The notes below the pieces were generated by a model. It did not search any database, was not told the DNA's origin, and saw only the letters and a list, made by a program, of their open reading frames with translations. The translations under genes and the position numbers were made by a program. Positions 1-8,582 of a stretch of DNA of 64,000 bases are shown piece by piece. The DNA comes from Rhodomicrobium sp. R_RK_3 (GTDB lineage: Bacteria; Pseudomonadota; Alphaproteobacteria; Rhizobiales; Rhodomicrobiaceae). The DNA lies in NCBI RefSeq assembly GCF_002198715.1, contig NZ_MWLK01000016.1, positions 62,001 to 126,000 on the forward strand. The letters are read 5' to 3'. Each line of letters begins with the position of its first letter. Within the stretch, counting starts at the first letter, position 1.

Positions 1-124
1 AGGCGTCTCCCTGGGGTTGCTTCCTCGCAATGGCCGTCGCCGCTCATTTGCTCGGGACGACGCGGCCATGGTTTTTAGCGGCGGTTGACCCGCTCGTCTG
101 TTGTCCGGCGCCTACATGGCCGGT

Positions 125-1333
125 TTATTCGGCAGCCAGCTTGAGACGGCGCTCGCGGCATTCGGCGAGCCAGCCCATGGCGGCATCGACGCCGCCCGCC
201 TGATGCGGCACGCCGGCAAGGCGCAGGCTCATTTCCACGCCGGCCAGCGCGCCAATGATAGTGAGGTCGTTGGTGTCGCCCAGATGGCCGATGCGGAACA
301 CCCGCCCCGCGACCTTGCCGAGCCCCATGCCGAGCGAAATGTCGAAACTCTCCAGCGCGGTCTTGCGCAGCACGTCGGCATCGTGGCCTTCAGGCGTGAT
401 CACGCCGGTGAGGATGGGCGAGTAATATTTCGGATCGCGGCAGAGGATGTCGAGGCCCCAGGCGGTGACCGCCCGGCGCGTCGCCTCGGCATGGCGCTGA
501 TGACGGGCGAAGACATTGTCCAGCCCTTCCTCCTGCAGCATGGCGATGGCGGCGTCGAGCCCGTAGAGCAGCGTCGTCGCGGGCGTGTAGGGGAAGAAAC
601 CCTTTTCGTTCGCCGCCAGCATCTCGTCCCAGCCGAGATAGGAGCGCGGCAGCCGCGCCGATTTCGAGGCCGCGATGGCCTTCGGGCTGACGGCATTGAA
701 GGAGAGGCCCGGCGGCAGCATCAGCCCCTTCTGCGAGCCGGCGACGGTGACGTCGACGCCCCAGGCTTCGTGCTGGTATTCGGCCGAGCCCAGCGATGAG
801 ATGGTGTCGACGAAGAACAGCGCCGGATGGCGGGCGGCGTCGATGGCCTTGCGAATCTCATCGATGCGGGAGAGCGCGCCGGTCGAGGTCTCGTTATGGA
901 CGACGCAGACGGCCTTGATCTTGTGCTCACTATCGGCGCGCAGGGCGGTTTCGATGGCCTCCGGGTCGGCGCCCGAGCGCCAGTCCGAGGTGATGTAGGT
1001 CGGCGCCAGCCCCAGCTTCAGCGCCATCTTGTGCCAGAGCGCGGCGAAATGGCCGGTCTCGTACATCAGCACCCGGTCGCCGGGGGACAGCGTGTTGACG
1101 AGCGCCGCCTCCCAGGCGGCCGTGCCCGAGGCCGGGAAGATGATGACCGGACCGCTGGTCTTGAAGATGGCCTTGATGCCGCTCAGCACCCGCCGGGCGA
1201 GCGCCTGGAATTCGGGGCCGCGATGGTCGATGACCGCCGAATGCATGGCCCGCTGAATGCGGTCGGGAACGGGAGTGGGGCCGGGAATCTGGAGAAAATG
1301 GCGTCCGGCGACCCTGGTCGGCAGATCCGGCAT
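125..1333 (-). CDS. Serine-glyoxylate-type class V aminotransferase
   Basis: A 402-residue PLP-dependent fold-type I aminotransferase of the class V serine-glyoxylate/alanine-glyoxylate group. The N-terminus has the IPGPTPVPDRI signature of this group, residues near 80 read FPASGTAAWEAAL (PLP phosphate region), VDTISSLGS holds the PLP-ring aspartate, and AGSQKGLMLPPGL contains the Schiff-base lysine. The family usually moves the amino group of serine or alanine to glyoxylate, giving glycine. I start at the ATG at 1333, where similarity to the family begins; the frame stays open to 1510 but that extension is not conserved-looking. It diverges from a 2-hydroxyacid dehydrogenase gene, so a glyoxylate-linked role is plausible. 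The exact donor is inferred, not shown. Confidence 0.88.
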   Translation of the reverse strand: MPDLPTRVAGRHFLQIPGPTPVPDRIQRAMHSAVIDHRGPEFQALARRVLSGIKAIFKTSGPVIIFPASGTAAWEAALVNTLSPGDRVLMYETGHFAALWHKMALKLGLAPTYITSDWRSGADPEAIETALRADSEHKIKAVCVVHNETSTGALSRIDEIRKAIDAARHPALFFVDTISSLGSAEYQHEAWGVDVTVAGSQKGLMLPPGLSFNAVSPKAIAASKSARLPRSYLGWDEMLAANEKGFFPYTPATTLLYGLDAAIAMLQEEGLDNVFARHQRHAEATRRAVTAWGLDILCRDPKYYSPILTGVITPEGHDADVLRKTALESFDISLGMGLGKVAGRVFRIGHLGDTNDLTIIGALAGVEMSLRLAGVPHQAGGVDAAMGWLAECRERRLKLAAE

Positions 1334-1548
1334 GGCGTGCTCCGCTCCCTGTCTTATCCTCAGCGTACTTCCTATTGTTATTATTCGCTGAATTGTCTTG
1401 ATTATTAAGAGTGATGAATGCGAATTTATGTCAAGCAGGCAATGCGTAATAAGCCTGATTTTGTGGGAAAACGCGCTGGGGACCGTTGATTCGACGGAGG
1501 TTTCTCCCAAGATCCGGCGGACGTCGCGGCGTGGAAGCAGAGGTTGGC
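1334..1548. promoter_or_regulatory. AT-rich divergent promoter region
   Basis: This gap lies between two divergently transcribed genes and is clearly richer in A and T (about 1370-1465) than its GC-rich surroundings, as expected of a promoter region serving both directions. A short imperfect palindrome, CTTGATTATTAAG, lies near 1398-1410. I cannot assign -35/-10 boxes or a regulator. Confidence 0.4.
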
Positions 1549-4542
1549 ATGGCAGGCAGGATGATGCCGGTCCTGGAGCGGCGGCTGAAATCCGGTGCTG
1601 CCGGCGAGATCCTAACGGACGCTTTTTCCCGCGGCCGCTACGCCACCGATGCCTCGCATTACCAGATCATGCCGACTGCCATTTCGGTTCCCGGTACTAT
1701 CGGCGAGGCCGAGAATGCGCTTGCCATCGCCTTGTCCGAAGGCGTCAGCGTGGTGGCGCGCGGCGGCGGCACCTCGCAATGCGGGCAGACGGTCAATGAC
1801 GGGCTGGTCATCGACTGCTCGAAGAACCTCACCCGGCTGATTTCGCTCGATGCCGAGGCGCGGCGCTGCACCGTCGAGCCCGGCATCGTGCTGGACGAAC
1901 TCAACCGGGCGCTGAAGCCGCATGGCCTGTGGTTCCCGGTCGACGTCTCGACCGCCTCGCGCGCCACCATCGGCGGCATGACCGCAAACAATTCCTGCGG
2001 CGGCCGCTCGCTGCGCTACGGCACCATGCGCGACAATGTCATCTCCGCCGAAGCGGTGCTCGCCGATGGCCGCAAGGCGCATTTCGGCCGCGTCCGCGCC
2101 GACCTGTCCGACCTCGACGCGGGCAATCCCTTGCGCGATGTCTTCGCCGACCTGATCGCGCTCGGCGCCCGCGAGGCCGACGAAGTCGCCGCCCGGATGC
2201 CCGCCGTGCAGCGCCGCGTCGGCGGCTATAATATCGACGCGCTGTCGCCGCGAAAATCCAATGACGGCACGGTCAACCTTGCCCATATCCTGGTCGGCTC
2301 GGAGGGCACGCTCGCCTTCACCACGGCGGTCGAGCTGAAACTGTGGCCGCTGCTCGGCAGGCGCGGCGTCGGCGTCTGCCATTTCGGCTCGTTCCACAAG
2401 GCGATGGAGTCGGCGCAGCATTTGGTCACACTCAAGCCGATCGCGGTCGAACTGGTCGACAGCACCATGATCGCGCTCGCCAGCGGGATCGCCATCTTCC
2501 GCCCGACCTTCGAGCGTGTCGTCCGGGGCGAGCCGGAGGCGCTGCTGATTGTCGAATTTGCCGAGGACGAGGCGGAGAATCTGGCCCGGCTGCGCCAGTT
2601 GCACGAGATGATGGGCGATCTCGGCTTCGGCTGGGACAAAAGCGGCGCACGATGGGGCGGCGTGGTCGACATCCTCGACCCTGCCTTGCAGGCGAGCCTG
2701 ACCGATGTGCGCACCTCCGGCCTCAACATCATGATGTCGATGAAGGACGCGCGAAAGCCGGTCTCCTTCGTCGAGGATTGCGCCGTGCCGCTGGAGCATC
2801 TGGCCGATTACACCGCGCGCCTGGCCGAAGTGTTCGAGCGCCACGGCACACGCGGCACCTGGTATGCGCACGCCTCGGAAGGCTGCCTGCATGTGCGGCC
2901 GGTGCTGAATTTGAAGCTCGACAAGGATGTCGCCGCCATGCGCGCCATCGCCGAGGAAGCCTTTGCGCTGGTGCGGGCCTATAAGGGCTCGCATTCCGGC
3001 GAGCATGGCGACGGGCTGGTGCGGTCGGAGTTCCATGAGGTGATGTTCGGCTCGCGGCTGGTGCGGGCCTTCGAGGAGGTGAAGGACCGCTTCGATCCGC
3101 GCGGGCTGATGAACCCCGGCAAGATCGTGCGCGCGCCCAAATTCGACGATCGCAGCAATTTCCGCTTTGCCCCGGCCTATCGCTTTGCGGACATCAAGCC
3201 CGCGCTCGACTGGTCGGAATTCCCCGGCCCGGCGGCAGGCTTCGCGGGCGCGGTCGAGATGTGCAACAACAATGGCGCCTGCCGGAAGCTCGAAGGCGGC
3301 GCCATGTGTCCGTCCTACCGCGTCACCCGCAATGAGCGCGATTTGACGCGCGGCCGCGCCAACAGCCTGCGGCTGGCGCTGTCCGGACAGCTCGGACGGG
3401 GCGCGCTCGGCTCCGACGAGATGGCGGAGACGATGAAACTCTGCGTCTCCTGCAAGGCGTGCCGGCGCGAATGCCCGACCAGCGTCGACATGGCCCGCAT
3501 GAAGATCGAGGTGCTGGCGGCGCGGGCGCGGGAAGGCCGCCTGTCGCTGCGCGACCGCTTGGTGGCCTACCTGCCGCGCTATGCGCCCTATGCCGCGCGG
3601 GTGCCCTGGCTGCTGAACCTGCGCGATGCCGTTCCCGGCCTCGCGCGGCTCAGCGAAGCGGCGCTCGGGCTAGCGGCGAAGCGTCCCCTGCCCCGCTGGC
3701 GCGGCGATATTTTCCGGGAAGCGGCGGCGGCTGTCGGCCTGGCCGACGGGCCGGAAGTCGTGCTCTGGGCGGACAGCTTTAATCGCGCCTATGACCCGGA
3801 AATCATCGACGCAGCGATCAATGTGCTGGTCGCGGGCGGATACCGGGTTCACCTGCCGCGTCCCGCCGAAGATGGCCGCCCCCTCTGCTGCGGACGAACA
3901 TTCCTCGCCGCCGGGCTGGTCGATCAGGCGCGCTACGAGGCCATCCGCACGCTTGCCGCGCTCGCCCCTTTTGCAGAGCGGGGCGTCCCGATCGTCGGCC
4001 TGGAGCCAAGCTGCCTGTTCACCTTCCGCGACGAGATGACGGCGCTGGGCCTCGGCGCACCAGCGCGCGAGGTCGCGGCTCGAGCCGTTCTCTTCGAGGA
4101 ATTTCTCGCGCGCGAAGATCAGGCCAAGCGCCTGCAACTGCCGCTCGCCCCCCTGCCCCGCAAAGCGCTGCTGCACGGCCATTGCCACCAGAAAGCCTTC
4201 GGCGCGATGGGCGCCGTCGAGGCCGCCCTGCGCCTCGTGCCCGAGCTGAGCGTCAAGACCGTCGAGTCGAGCTGCTGCGGCATGGCCGGTGCCTTCGGCT
4301 ATCAGGCCGAGACCGTCGACATTTCCCTCGCCATGGCCGAGCTGTCCCTGCTCCCGGCCGTGCGCGCCGCCCCCGCCGACACGCTCATCGTCGCCGACGG
4401 CACCTCCTGCCGCCACCAGATCGCGGACGGGTCGGGGCGCCGGCCGATCCATGTCGCGCAACTGCTCGCCATGTCGCTGACGAAACCGGGCGCGCCGCCG
4501 CAAGGGCGAAACCGCGCCACCGAGGAGTTCATCCCCGCATGA
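1549..4542 (+). CDS. Fused FAD-linked/Fe-S 2-hydroxyacid dehydrogenase (YdiJ/GlcDF type)
   Basis: A 997-residue membrane-associated type flavoprotein that joins a GlcD-like FAD domain to a GlcF/LutA-like iron-sulfur half. The FAD pyrophosphate loop ARGGGTSQCGQTVNDG lies near residue 85, the FAD-oxidase C domain with GTWYAHASEGCLHVRP near residue 440, the first cysteine set CNNNGAC near 571, the ferredoxin motif CVSCKACRRECP near 631, and two CCG-type motifs near 779 (PLCCG) and 908 (SSCCGMAG). Such fusions oxidise D-2-hydroxyacids (D-lactate, D-2-hydroxyglutarate, glycolate) and pass electrons to the respiratory chain. The ATG at 1549 has an AGAGG a few bases upstream; the frame is open to 1486. 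The stop overlaps the next ATG (ATGA), so the two are co-translated. Substrate is inferred. Confidence 0.85.
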   Translation: MAGRMMPVLERRLKSGAAGEILTDAFSRGRYATDASHYQIMPTAISVPGTIGEAENALAIALSEGVSVVARGGGTSQCGQTVNDGLVIDCSKNLTRLISLDAEARRCTVEPGIVLDELNRALKPHGLWFPVDVSTASRATIGGMTANNSCGGRSLRYGTMRDNVISAEAVLADGRKAHFGRVRADLSDLDAGNPLRDVFADLIALGAREADEVAARMPAVQRRVGGYNIDALSPRKSNDGTVNLAHILVGSEGTLAFTTAVELKLWPLLGRRGVGVCHFGSFHKAMESAQHLVTLKPIAVELVDSTMIALASGIAIFRPTFERVVRGEPEALLIVEFAEDEAENLARLRQLHEMMGDLGFGWDKSGARWGGVVDILDPALQASLTDVRTSGLNIMMSMKDARKPVSFVEDCAVPLEHLADYTARLAEVFERHGTRGTWYAHASEGCLHVRPVLNLKLDKDVAAMRAIAEEAFALVRAYKGSHSGEHGDGLVRSEFHEVMFGSRLVRAFEEVKDRFDPRGLMNPGKIVRAPKFDDRSNFRFAPAYRFADIKPALDWSEFPGPAAGFAGAVEMCNNNGACRKLEGGAMCPSYRVTRNERDLTRGRANSLRLALSGQLGRGALGSDEMAETMKLCVSCKACRRECPTSVDMARMKIEVLAARAREGRLSLRDRLVAYLPRYAPYAARVPWLLNLRDAVPGLARLSEAALGLAAKRPLPRWRGDIFREAAAAVGLADGPEVVLWADSFNRAYDPEIIDAAINVLVAGGYRVHLPRPAEDGRPLCCGRTFLAAGLVDQARYEAIRTLAALAPFAERGVPIVGLEPSCLFTFRDEMTALGLGAPAREVAARAVLFEEFLAREDQAKRLQLPLAPLPRKALLHGHCHQKAFGAMGAVEAALRLVPELSVKTVESSCCGMAGAFGYQAETVDISLAMAELSLLPAVRAAPADTLIVADGTSCRHQIADGSGRRPIHVAQLLAMSLTKPGAPPQGRNRATEEFIPA

Positions 4543-4970
4543 GCCTGACGCTGACCGCCGCCCGCACTATCCTGGACGCCGCCCTCGCCAAGAGCACCGA
4601 ACTGGGGCTGAAACCACTCGCCGTCGCCGTGCTGGACGCACGCGGCTGCCTCGTCTGCTTCGCTGCCCAGGACGGCACCAGTCTGCTGCGCGGCGAGGTG
4701 GCGCATGGCAAGGCTTATGGCGCGCTGGCGCTGGGCGTCGGACCGCGCGCCATTTTCAAGCGGGCGCAGGAACAGCCGTTTTTCGTCGATGCGGTCAACA
4801 CGCTAGCGCGCGGCGCGCTGATCCCGGTCCCCGGCGGCGCGCTGATCCGCGACGCGAACGGCACGCTCATCGGCGCGATCGGCGTCAGCGGCGACAGCTC
4901 GGAGAATGACGAGATCTGCGTGCTCGCCGGCATCGAGGCCGCCGGGCTAAGGGCGGACGTGGGCTCGTAG
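4539..4970 (+). CDS. GlcG/HbpS-like heme-binding family protein
   Basis: A 143-residue protein of the GlcG/HbpS/PduO-C (DUF336) family. It has the family pattern LTAARTILDAALAKSTEL at the N-terminus, LAVAVLDARGCLVCFAAQDG, then GKAYGALALGVGPRA, and the C-terminal GALIGAIGVSGDSSENDE-like loop. Members sit in glycolate oxidase operons (glcG) and some bind heme; a catalytic role is not established. The ATG overlaps the stop of the upstream dehydrogenase by four bases, supporting a shared operon and function. No signal peptide is visible. Confidence 0.85.
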   Translation: MSLTLTAARTILDAALAKSTELGLKPLAVAVLDARGCLVCFAAQDGTSLLRGEVAHGKAYGALALGVGPRAIFKRAQEQPFFVDAVNTLARGALIPVPGGALIRDANGTLIGAIGVSGDSSENDEICVLAGIEAAGLRADVGS

Positions 4971-4975
4971 TTTGT

Positions 4976-5082
4976 CAGCCTCGCGAAAGCGGGGATCCAG
5001 TAAAGGGCAAACTTCGCCGTGAGGCTGTGCCTCAAACGCGAATGCTGCGGGGTAATGGATTCGCGCCTTCGCGGGAATGACA
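4976..5082. repeat. Palindromic intergenic repeat, family A (copy 1)
   Basis: About 107 bases with terminal inverted repeats: one end reads GCGAAAGCGGGGATCCAGTA and the other ends CTTCGCGGGAATGACA. On the minus strand the interior contains GTTTGCCCTTTACTGG, which recurs in the copies at 46439 and 51531. It fills the gap between the converging glcG-like and panE-like genes and could also act as a transcription end. Confidence 0.75.
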
Positions 5083-5106
5083 AGCGAGTGGGCGGCGGTC
5101 AGTACC

Positions 5107-6033
5107 CTACGCCGCCTTAGCCGCGAGCCGGTTCTGATAGATCGACAGGCTGGCATAGACCACTTCGAGCAGCGGCACCGGAATGCCGGCGCCCTGCGCG
5201 CGCGCCAGCAGATCGCCGATGATCTGGTCGGCCTCGATCGGGGCGCCCTTCGACATGTCGCGGTACATCGACGGCGAGACCGTCGAACCGGCCAGAGTCA
5301 GCGTCCCGCGCACAGTCTCGACGACCTCCGGCCGCGGTGCCTTGCCGACCGCGCTGATGACGGCGACCACTTCGCCGACGAACCGTTCCGCAATCTCCGC
5401 CCCGCCATGCGCCGCGACGATCTCGCCGACATTGCCGCGCAACATGCAGGTGAGGGCGAGCGAGGCGAGCAGCGTCCATTTCTCCCACATCTCCCGCTCG
5501 ATCTCGGGGAGGAGCCTCGCATCGAACCCGGCGCCCTGCATGAAGGCGTCCAGTTGCTCCATGCGCGGCGAAATCGTGCCGTCCCGTTCGCCATAGGCAA
5601 GCTCGTGGAACTTGGCCATCTGCACGATGCGGCCTTCGGCGTCGATATCGGCCGCGACCCGGCAGACGGATCCGGCAACGGCCTCCGCGCCGAAGCGGGC
5701 GGTGAGAACGTCCATATGTCTCATGCCGTTGAGCACGGGCAGGATCATCGTCCCAGGGCCGACGGCCGGGGCAAAATCCTCGATCGCCGCGTCGAGCGAA
5801 TAGGCTTTCACGGAGAGCAGGATCGCGTCGAACTTTTCCGCGAGATCGGCGGCGGTGACGGTCTTCGGCGTGAGCGTCAGGTCGCCGTGCGGGCTGAGGA
5901 TTTGCAGGCCGTTCGCCCGCAGCGCTTCCGCGCGCTTCGGCCTGACGAGAAAGGTCACATCGCGCCCGGCCCCTGCCAGCCGCCCGCCGAAATAGCCGCC
6001 GGTCGCACCGGCCCCAACCACCAATAGACGCAT
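5107..6033 (-). CDS. 2-dehydropantoate 2-reductase family (ApbA/PanE) protein
   Basis: A 308-residue NADPH-dependent oxidoreductase with an N-terminal Rossmann motif VGAGATGGYFGGRLAGAG and a C-terminal helical domain. The catalytic lysine region EMWEKWTLLASLALTCMLRG is present, as are the conserved VKAYSLD and the NG block near residue 100. The family reduces ketopantoate to pantoate for pantothenate and CoA synthesis, but many alphaproteobacterial paralogs act on other 2-keto acids, and no panB/panC neighbour is present. Start is the ATG at 6033 at the Rossmann strand; the frame is open ten codons further. It converges on the hydroxyacid dehydrogenase operon with repeat A between. Confidence 0.85.
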   Translation of the reverse strand: MRLLVVGAGATGGYFGGRLAGAGRDVTFLVRPKRAEALRANGLQILSPHGDLTLTPKTVTAADLAEKFDAILLSVKAYSLDAAIEDFAPAVGPGTMILPVLNGMRHMDVLTARFGAEAVAGSVCRVAADIDAEGRIVQMAKFHELAYGERDGTISPRMEQLDAFMQGAGFDARLLPEIEREMWEKWTLLASLALTCMLRGNVGEIVAAHGGAEIAERFVGEVVAVISAVGKAPRPEVVETVRGTLTLAGSTVSPSMYRDMSKGAPIEADQIIGDLLARAQGAGIPVPLLEVVYASLSIYQNRLAAKAA

Positions 6034-6170
6034 GGCGTCCTCCGATTTCTCGCGCGGGCACACGCCGCGACATCTGTTTCCTCGATCCGGCTATGCCTTA
6101 GCCCGTCAGCCTCGGCAAGGTTCACATGGCCGCCGGGCAGCAGCTCTGCGACGTCGGTGCGTCGCCGCCA

Positions 6171-6280
6171 CTCTCCCCGGCCGTCAGAGCTGGGAGCCCA
6201 CTCGCATATCCTCTTGCGCCAGCCTTCGCGGATCGATGATTGGGTCCCGGCTCACCTTTTAGCGGCGTCCGGGACGAAGG
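6171..6280. repeat. Palindromic intergenic repeat, family B (degenerate copy)
   Basis: A divergent copy of the family B repeat. CCCGGCCGTCAGAGCTGGGA is followed by CCCACTCGC on the left, and TGGGTCCCGGCTCACC plus GGCGTCCGGGACGAAGG on the right, matching 19357-19465 and 60570-60677 with several changes. It lies downstream of the toxin gene. Confidence 0.65.
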
Positions 6281-6282
6281 CG

Positions 6283-6561
6283 TTAGCGGTCTTCGCGCGT
6301 GTGCCAGAGGCGGAGCACGAAAATCGTCGAGCCCTGGAGCTCGTAGCGGAGCTCGTACTGCCCGACCAGGAGGCGGCGCACTTCGCGCGGGTCGAACTCC
6401 TCTAGCTTTTCGCCGAGGCGCGGATGCTCCAGCAGCCGGACCGGTGCGGCGGTCAGAGATTGAACCGTGCGCGCCGCTACCTTGCGGTTCACCGGCGCCA
6501 GAAATGCGTGCAGACGCGCCAAATCCGAGACGGCCTTGGCGGTCCATTTCAGCTCCATCAT
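6283..6561 (-). CDS. ParE/RelE-type toxin
   Basis: A 92-residue (or 91, if the second ATG is used) protein of the ParE/RelE superfamily. It starts ELKWTAKAVSDLARLHAFL, has the family AARTVQSLTAAPVRLLEHPRLGEKLEEF segment, then VRRLLVGQYELRYELQGSTIFVLRLWHTRED, the usual last strands with a conserved arginine and the terminal LRLWH.R. The start overlaps the stop of the antitoxin gene by four bases. ParE toxins poison DNA gyrase while RelE toxins cut mRNA; this sequence looks ParE-like. Family-level call is firm; target is inferred. Confidence 0.85.
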   Translation of the reverse strand: MMELKWTAKAVSDLARLHAFLAPVNRKVAARTVQSLTAAPVRLLEHPRLGEKLEEFDPREVRRLLVGQYELRYELQGSTIFVLRLWHTREDR

Positions 6562-6818
6562 CGCGGTACCGGCAGCGGGTCCTCCTCATCCAGGCTCTCG
6601 GCCCAGGATTTCACCGCATGATGGTCGATCGCCTCACCGGAATCGACATCGGCCAGAGCCTCGCGCGTCAGCCGGCTACGCTCCTCTTCCTGCTCGACCC
6701 ACGCCATCAGCGCCTGCTTGACGATCCAGCCGCGCGACCGCTCCAGCCTAGCGGCGATCTGGTCCACCTTCTCGGCGAGCGGCAGCGGCACGTGAGCGGT
6801 CAGGACTTTGGTTTCCAT
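6558..6818 (-). CDS. Ribbon-helix-helix (CopG-type) antitoxin
   Basis: An 86-residue protein with an N-terminal ribbon-helix-helix: the strand TKVLTAHVPLPLAEKVDQIA, a helix, then RSRGWIVKQALMAWVEQE, typical of CopG/ParD-type DNA-binding antitoxins. The acidic C-terminal tail (SGEAIDHHAVKSWAESLDEE) would bind the toxin. The ATG at 6818 is preceded by AAAGGA at a good distance, which rules out the in-frame TTG at 6833. It overlaps the toxin start, the standard antitoxin-first order, and probably represses its own promoter. Confidence 0.85.
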   Translation of the reverse strand: METKVLTAHVPLPLAEKVDQIAARLERSRGWIVKQALMAWVEQEEERSRLTREALADVDSGEAIDHHAVKSWAESLDEEDPLPVPR

Positions 6819-6987
6819 CGAGAATCCTTTCAATCAAATCTAATCATAGTGATTGCGATCGATTAATTCAAGGACAAGGCCGGAGCTGACAAAAATGTTG
6901 CTTGGCCCCCGCCCGCGCGAGGGCCAGATTCCGGATTCGATTTTGCGAGTGTTTCCGCACTCCCCATCCCCAGATTGGAGCTAAACC

Positions 6988-7833
6988 ATGCTGAACAGCA
7001 TTCTCACATCCGGCCGGACCGCCGTTATCACCGGCGCGGCAAGCGGCATCGGGCTTGCCGCCGCCCGGCGCTTCGCCGCGCTCGGCATGAATGTCGTGCT
7101 GGCCGATCTTCCCGGCGCGGCGCTCGAGGCGGCGCGATCCGAGGTCGAAAAGGCAGCCAAGGGCGGCGGCGTGCTCGCCGTGCCGACCGATGTCTCGCAC
7201 TATGAGCAGGTTGAGAAACTGCGCGATCAGGCGCTGGCGCAATTCGGCGATGTCGCCGTGCTGATGAACAACGCCGCCATCGGCGCGGGCGACGCCAAAC
7301 CCTGGCAGGACGCGGCGCTCTGGCACCGGGTCATCGACGTCAATCTGATGGGCGTCGTGCATGGCGTCACCGCCTTCACCGAAGGCATGATCGCGCGGAA
7401 GCAGCCCGGCCTCATCATCAACACCGGCTCCAAGCAGGGCATCACCAACCCGCCGGGCGCCGCCGCCTACAATGCCAGCAAGGCGGCGGTGCGCTCGCTC
7501 ACCGAGCAACTGGCCTTCGCATTGTCGACGGAAGCGCCGCATCTGGGCGTGCATCTGCTCATCCCCGGCTGGGTGCATACCGGCCTCACCGGCGCGGCGG
7601 GCGGCAAGCCCAAGCCCGACGGCGCCTGGACACCCGATCAGCTCATCGACTTCATGATCGAGAGCCTCGAGCGCGGCGATTTCTACATCCTGTGCCCGGA
7701 CAATGCCGTCGCCCGCCCGGTCGATGAACGCCGGATGCAATGGATGGCGGACGATCTGATCAAGAACCGGCCGGCTCTGTCGCGTTGGCGCGAGGATCAC
7801 AAGGACGCCTTTGCGCGCTTCATGGCGGAATAG
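6988..7833 (+). CDS. SDR-family NAD(P)-dependent oxidoreductase
   Basis: A 281-residue classical short-chain dehydrogenase/reductase. The cofactor motif TGAASGIG is near residue 16, the stabilising motif NNAAIG follows near residue 90, and the catalytic triad region has a serine in NTGSKQG and YNASK for Tyr and Lys. Unusually for the classical type, the active-site tail runs on to a long C-terminal region ending REDHKDAFARFMAE, giving about 30 residues more than the usual 250. The substrate cannot be deduced. It stands alone, converging on the TetR gene. Confidence 0.85.
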   Translation: MLNSILTSGRTAVITGAASGIGLAAARRFAALGMNVVLADLPGAALEAARSEVEKAAKGGGVLAVPTDVSHYEQVEKLRDQALAQFGDVAVLMNNAAIGAGDAKPWQDAALWHRVIDVNLMGVVHGVTAFTEGMIARKQPGLIINTGSKQGITNPPGAAAYNASKAAVRSLTEQLAFALSTEAPHLGVHLLIPGWVHTGLTGAAGGKPKPDGAWTPDQLIDFMIESLERGDFYILCPDNAVARPVDERRMQWMADDLIKNRPALSRWREDHKDAFARFMAE

Positions 7834-7838
7834 CCTGA

Positions 7839-8582
7839 TCAGGCCGCGCCTTCGTCCCGCACGACCGAACGGCGGCCATAGGCCGAGCGCATGCGGACCG
7901 AGGTCGCGAACAGCCGGGAGATGCCTTCGAGAAAGACATCGAGCGCGTTGGCGATGACGCGGTCCTTGTCCTCCAGCACCTCGAGCCCGTAGAGATGCTT
8001 GCGGACGCCGTAATAGAAGATGCCGCCTTGCAGGAACCAGGCCAGCTCCATCTCGGCGGCGGCGGGTTTCTCCTGCGGCGGCAGGCCGGCCTCATGCCGG
8101 TATTCGACGATGATGCGGGTGAGAATCCGCTCCTGCACGAATTCGATATAGCGGCTGTTGAGGTCGAGGCCCTTCAGGCCGGCGAACAGATAGATGCGCA
8201 GCCATTGCCGGGTGAAGATGGCGTCGGTGTAGGAGCAGTAGAACCGCTCCAGCCGCTCGCGGATCGGCACGGCGCGGTCGGCGAGCAGCGCGTCCCATTC
8301 CGGGTCCCAGCGGTCGAGGAAGACCGAGCGGTAGACCTCCTCGATCAGCTCTTCCTTGCTCGGGAAATAGCGGTAGAGCAGCGGCTGGGTGACGCCGAGC
8401 TTGTTCGCCAGCTCGCGCGTGCCGCCGCCAAAACCTTCCTCGGCGAAAAGTTCGGCGGCCTTCTGGATGAAGTCGCGCTTGCGCTCGCCGGGCGAGAGCC
8501 GCTTCTGCTTCTGGGGCGGCGGGGTCGCGGGCGCCGCGAGTTTTCTTGCTCTTTCGGTCTTCATTCGGGGCATGGGCGTCAT
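7839..8582 (-). CDS. TetR/AcrR-family transcriptional regulator
   Basis: A 247-residue regulator with a basic N-terminal arm, then a TetR helix-turn-helix: IQKAAELFAEEGFGGGTRELANKLGV followed by TQPLLYRYFPSKEELIEEVY, the recognition helix signature. The C-terminal half is the variable ligand-binding domain. The first ATG overlaps the stop of the upstream flavoprotein gene (ATGA), so it is the last gene of that operon; ATGs at 8573 and 8564 are alternative starts. Two similar palindromes, at 10338-10351 and 13588-13601, lie just upstream of genes of the same cluster and are the obvious candidates for its operators, which would make it self-regulating. Confidence 0.88.
   Translation of the reverse strand: MTPMPRMKTERARKLAAPATPPPQKQKRLSPGERKRDFIQKAAELFAEEGFGGGTRELANKLGVTQPLLYRYFPSKEELIEEVYRSVFLDRWDPEWDALLADRAVPIRERLERFYCSYTDAIFTRQWLRIYLFAGLKGLDLNSRYIEFVQERILTRIIVEYRHEAGLPPQEKPAAAEMELAWFLQGGIFYYGVRKHLYGLEVLEDKDRVIANALDVFLEGISRLFATSVRMRSAYGRRSVVRDEGAA

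Noticed and set aside
1-124. Possible start of another minus-strand gene at the left edge
   Set aside because: Open minus-strand frames from ATGs near 47 and 68 run off the window, but 20 codons are too few to identify anything.
4976-5082. Repeat arms as a CRISPR array or insertion sequence
   Set aside because: No regular spacers, no cas genes, no transposase; copies are single and intergenic.
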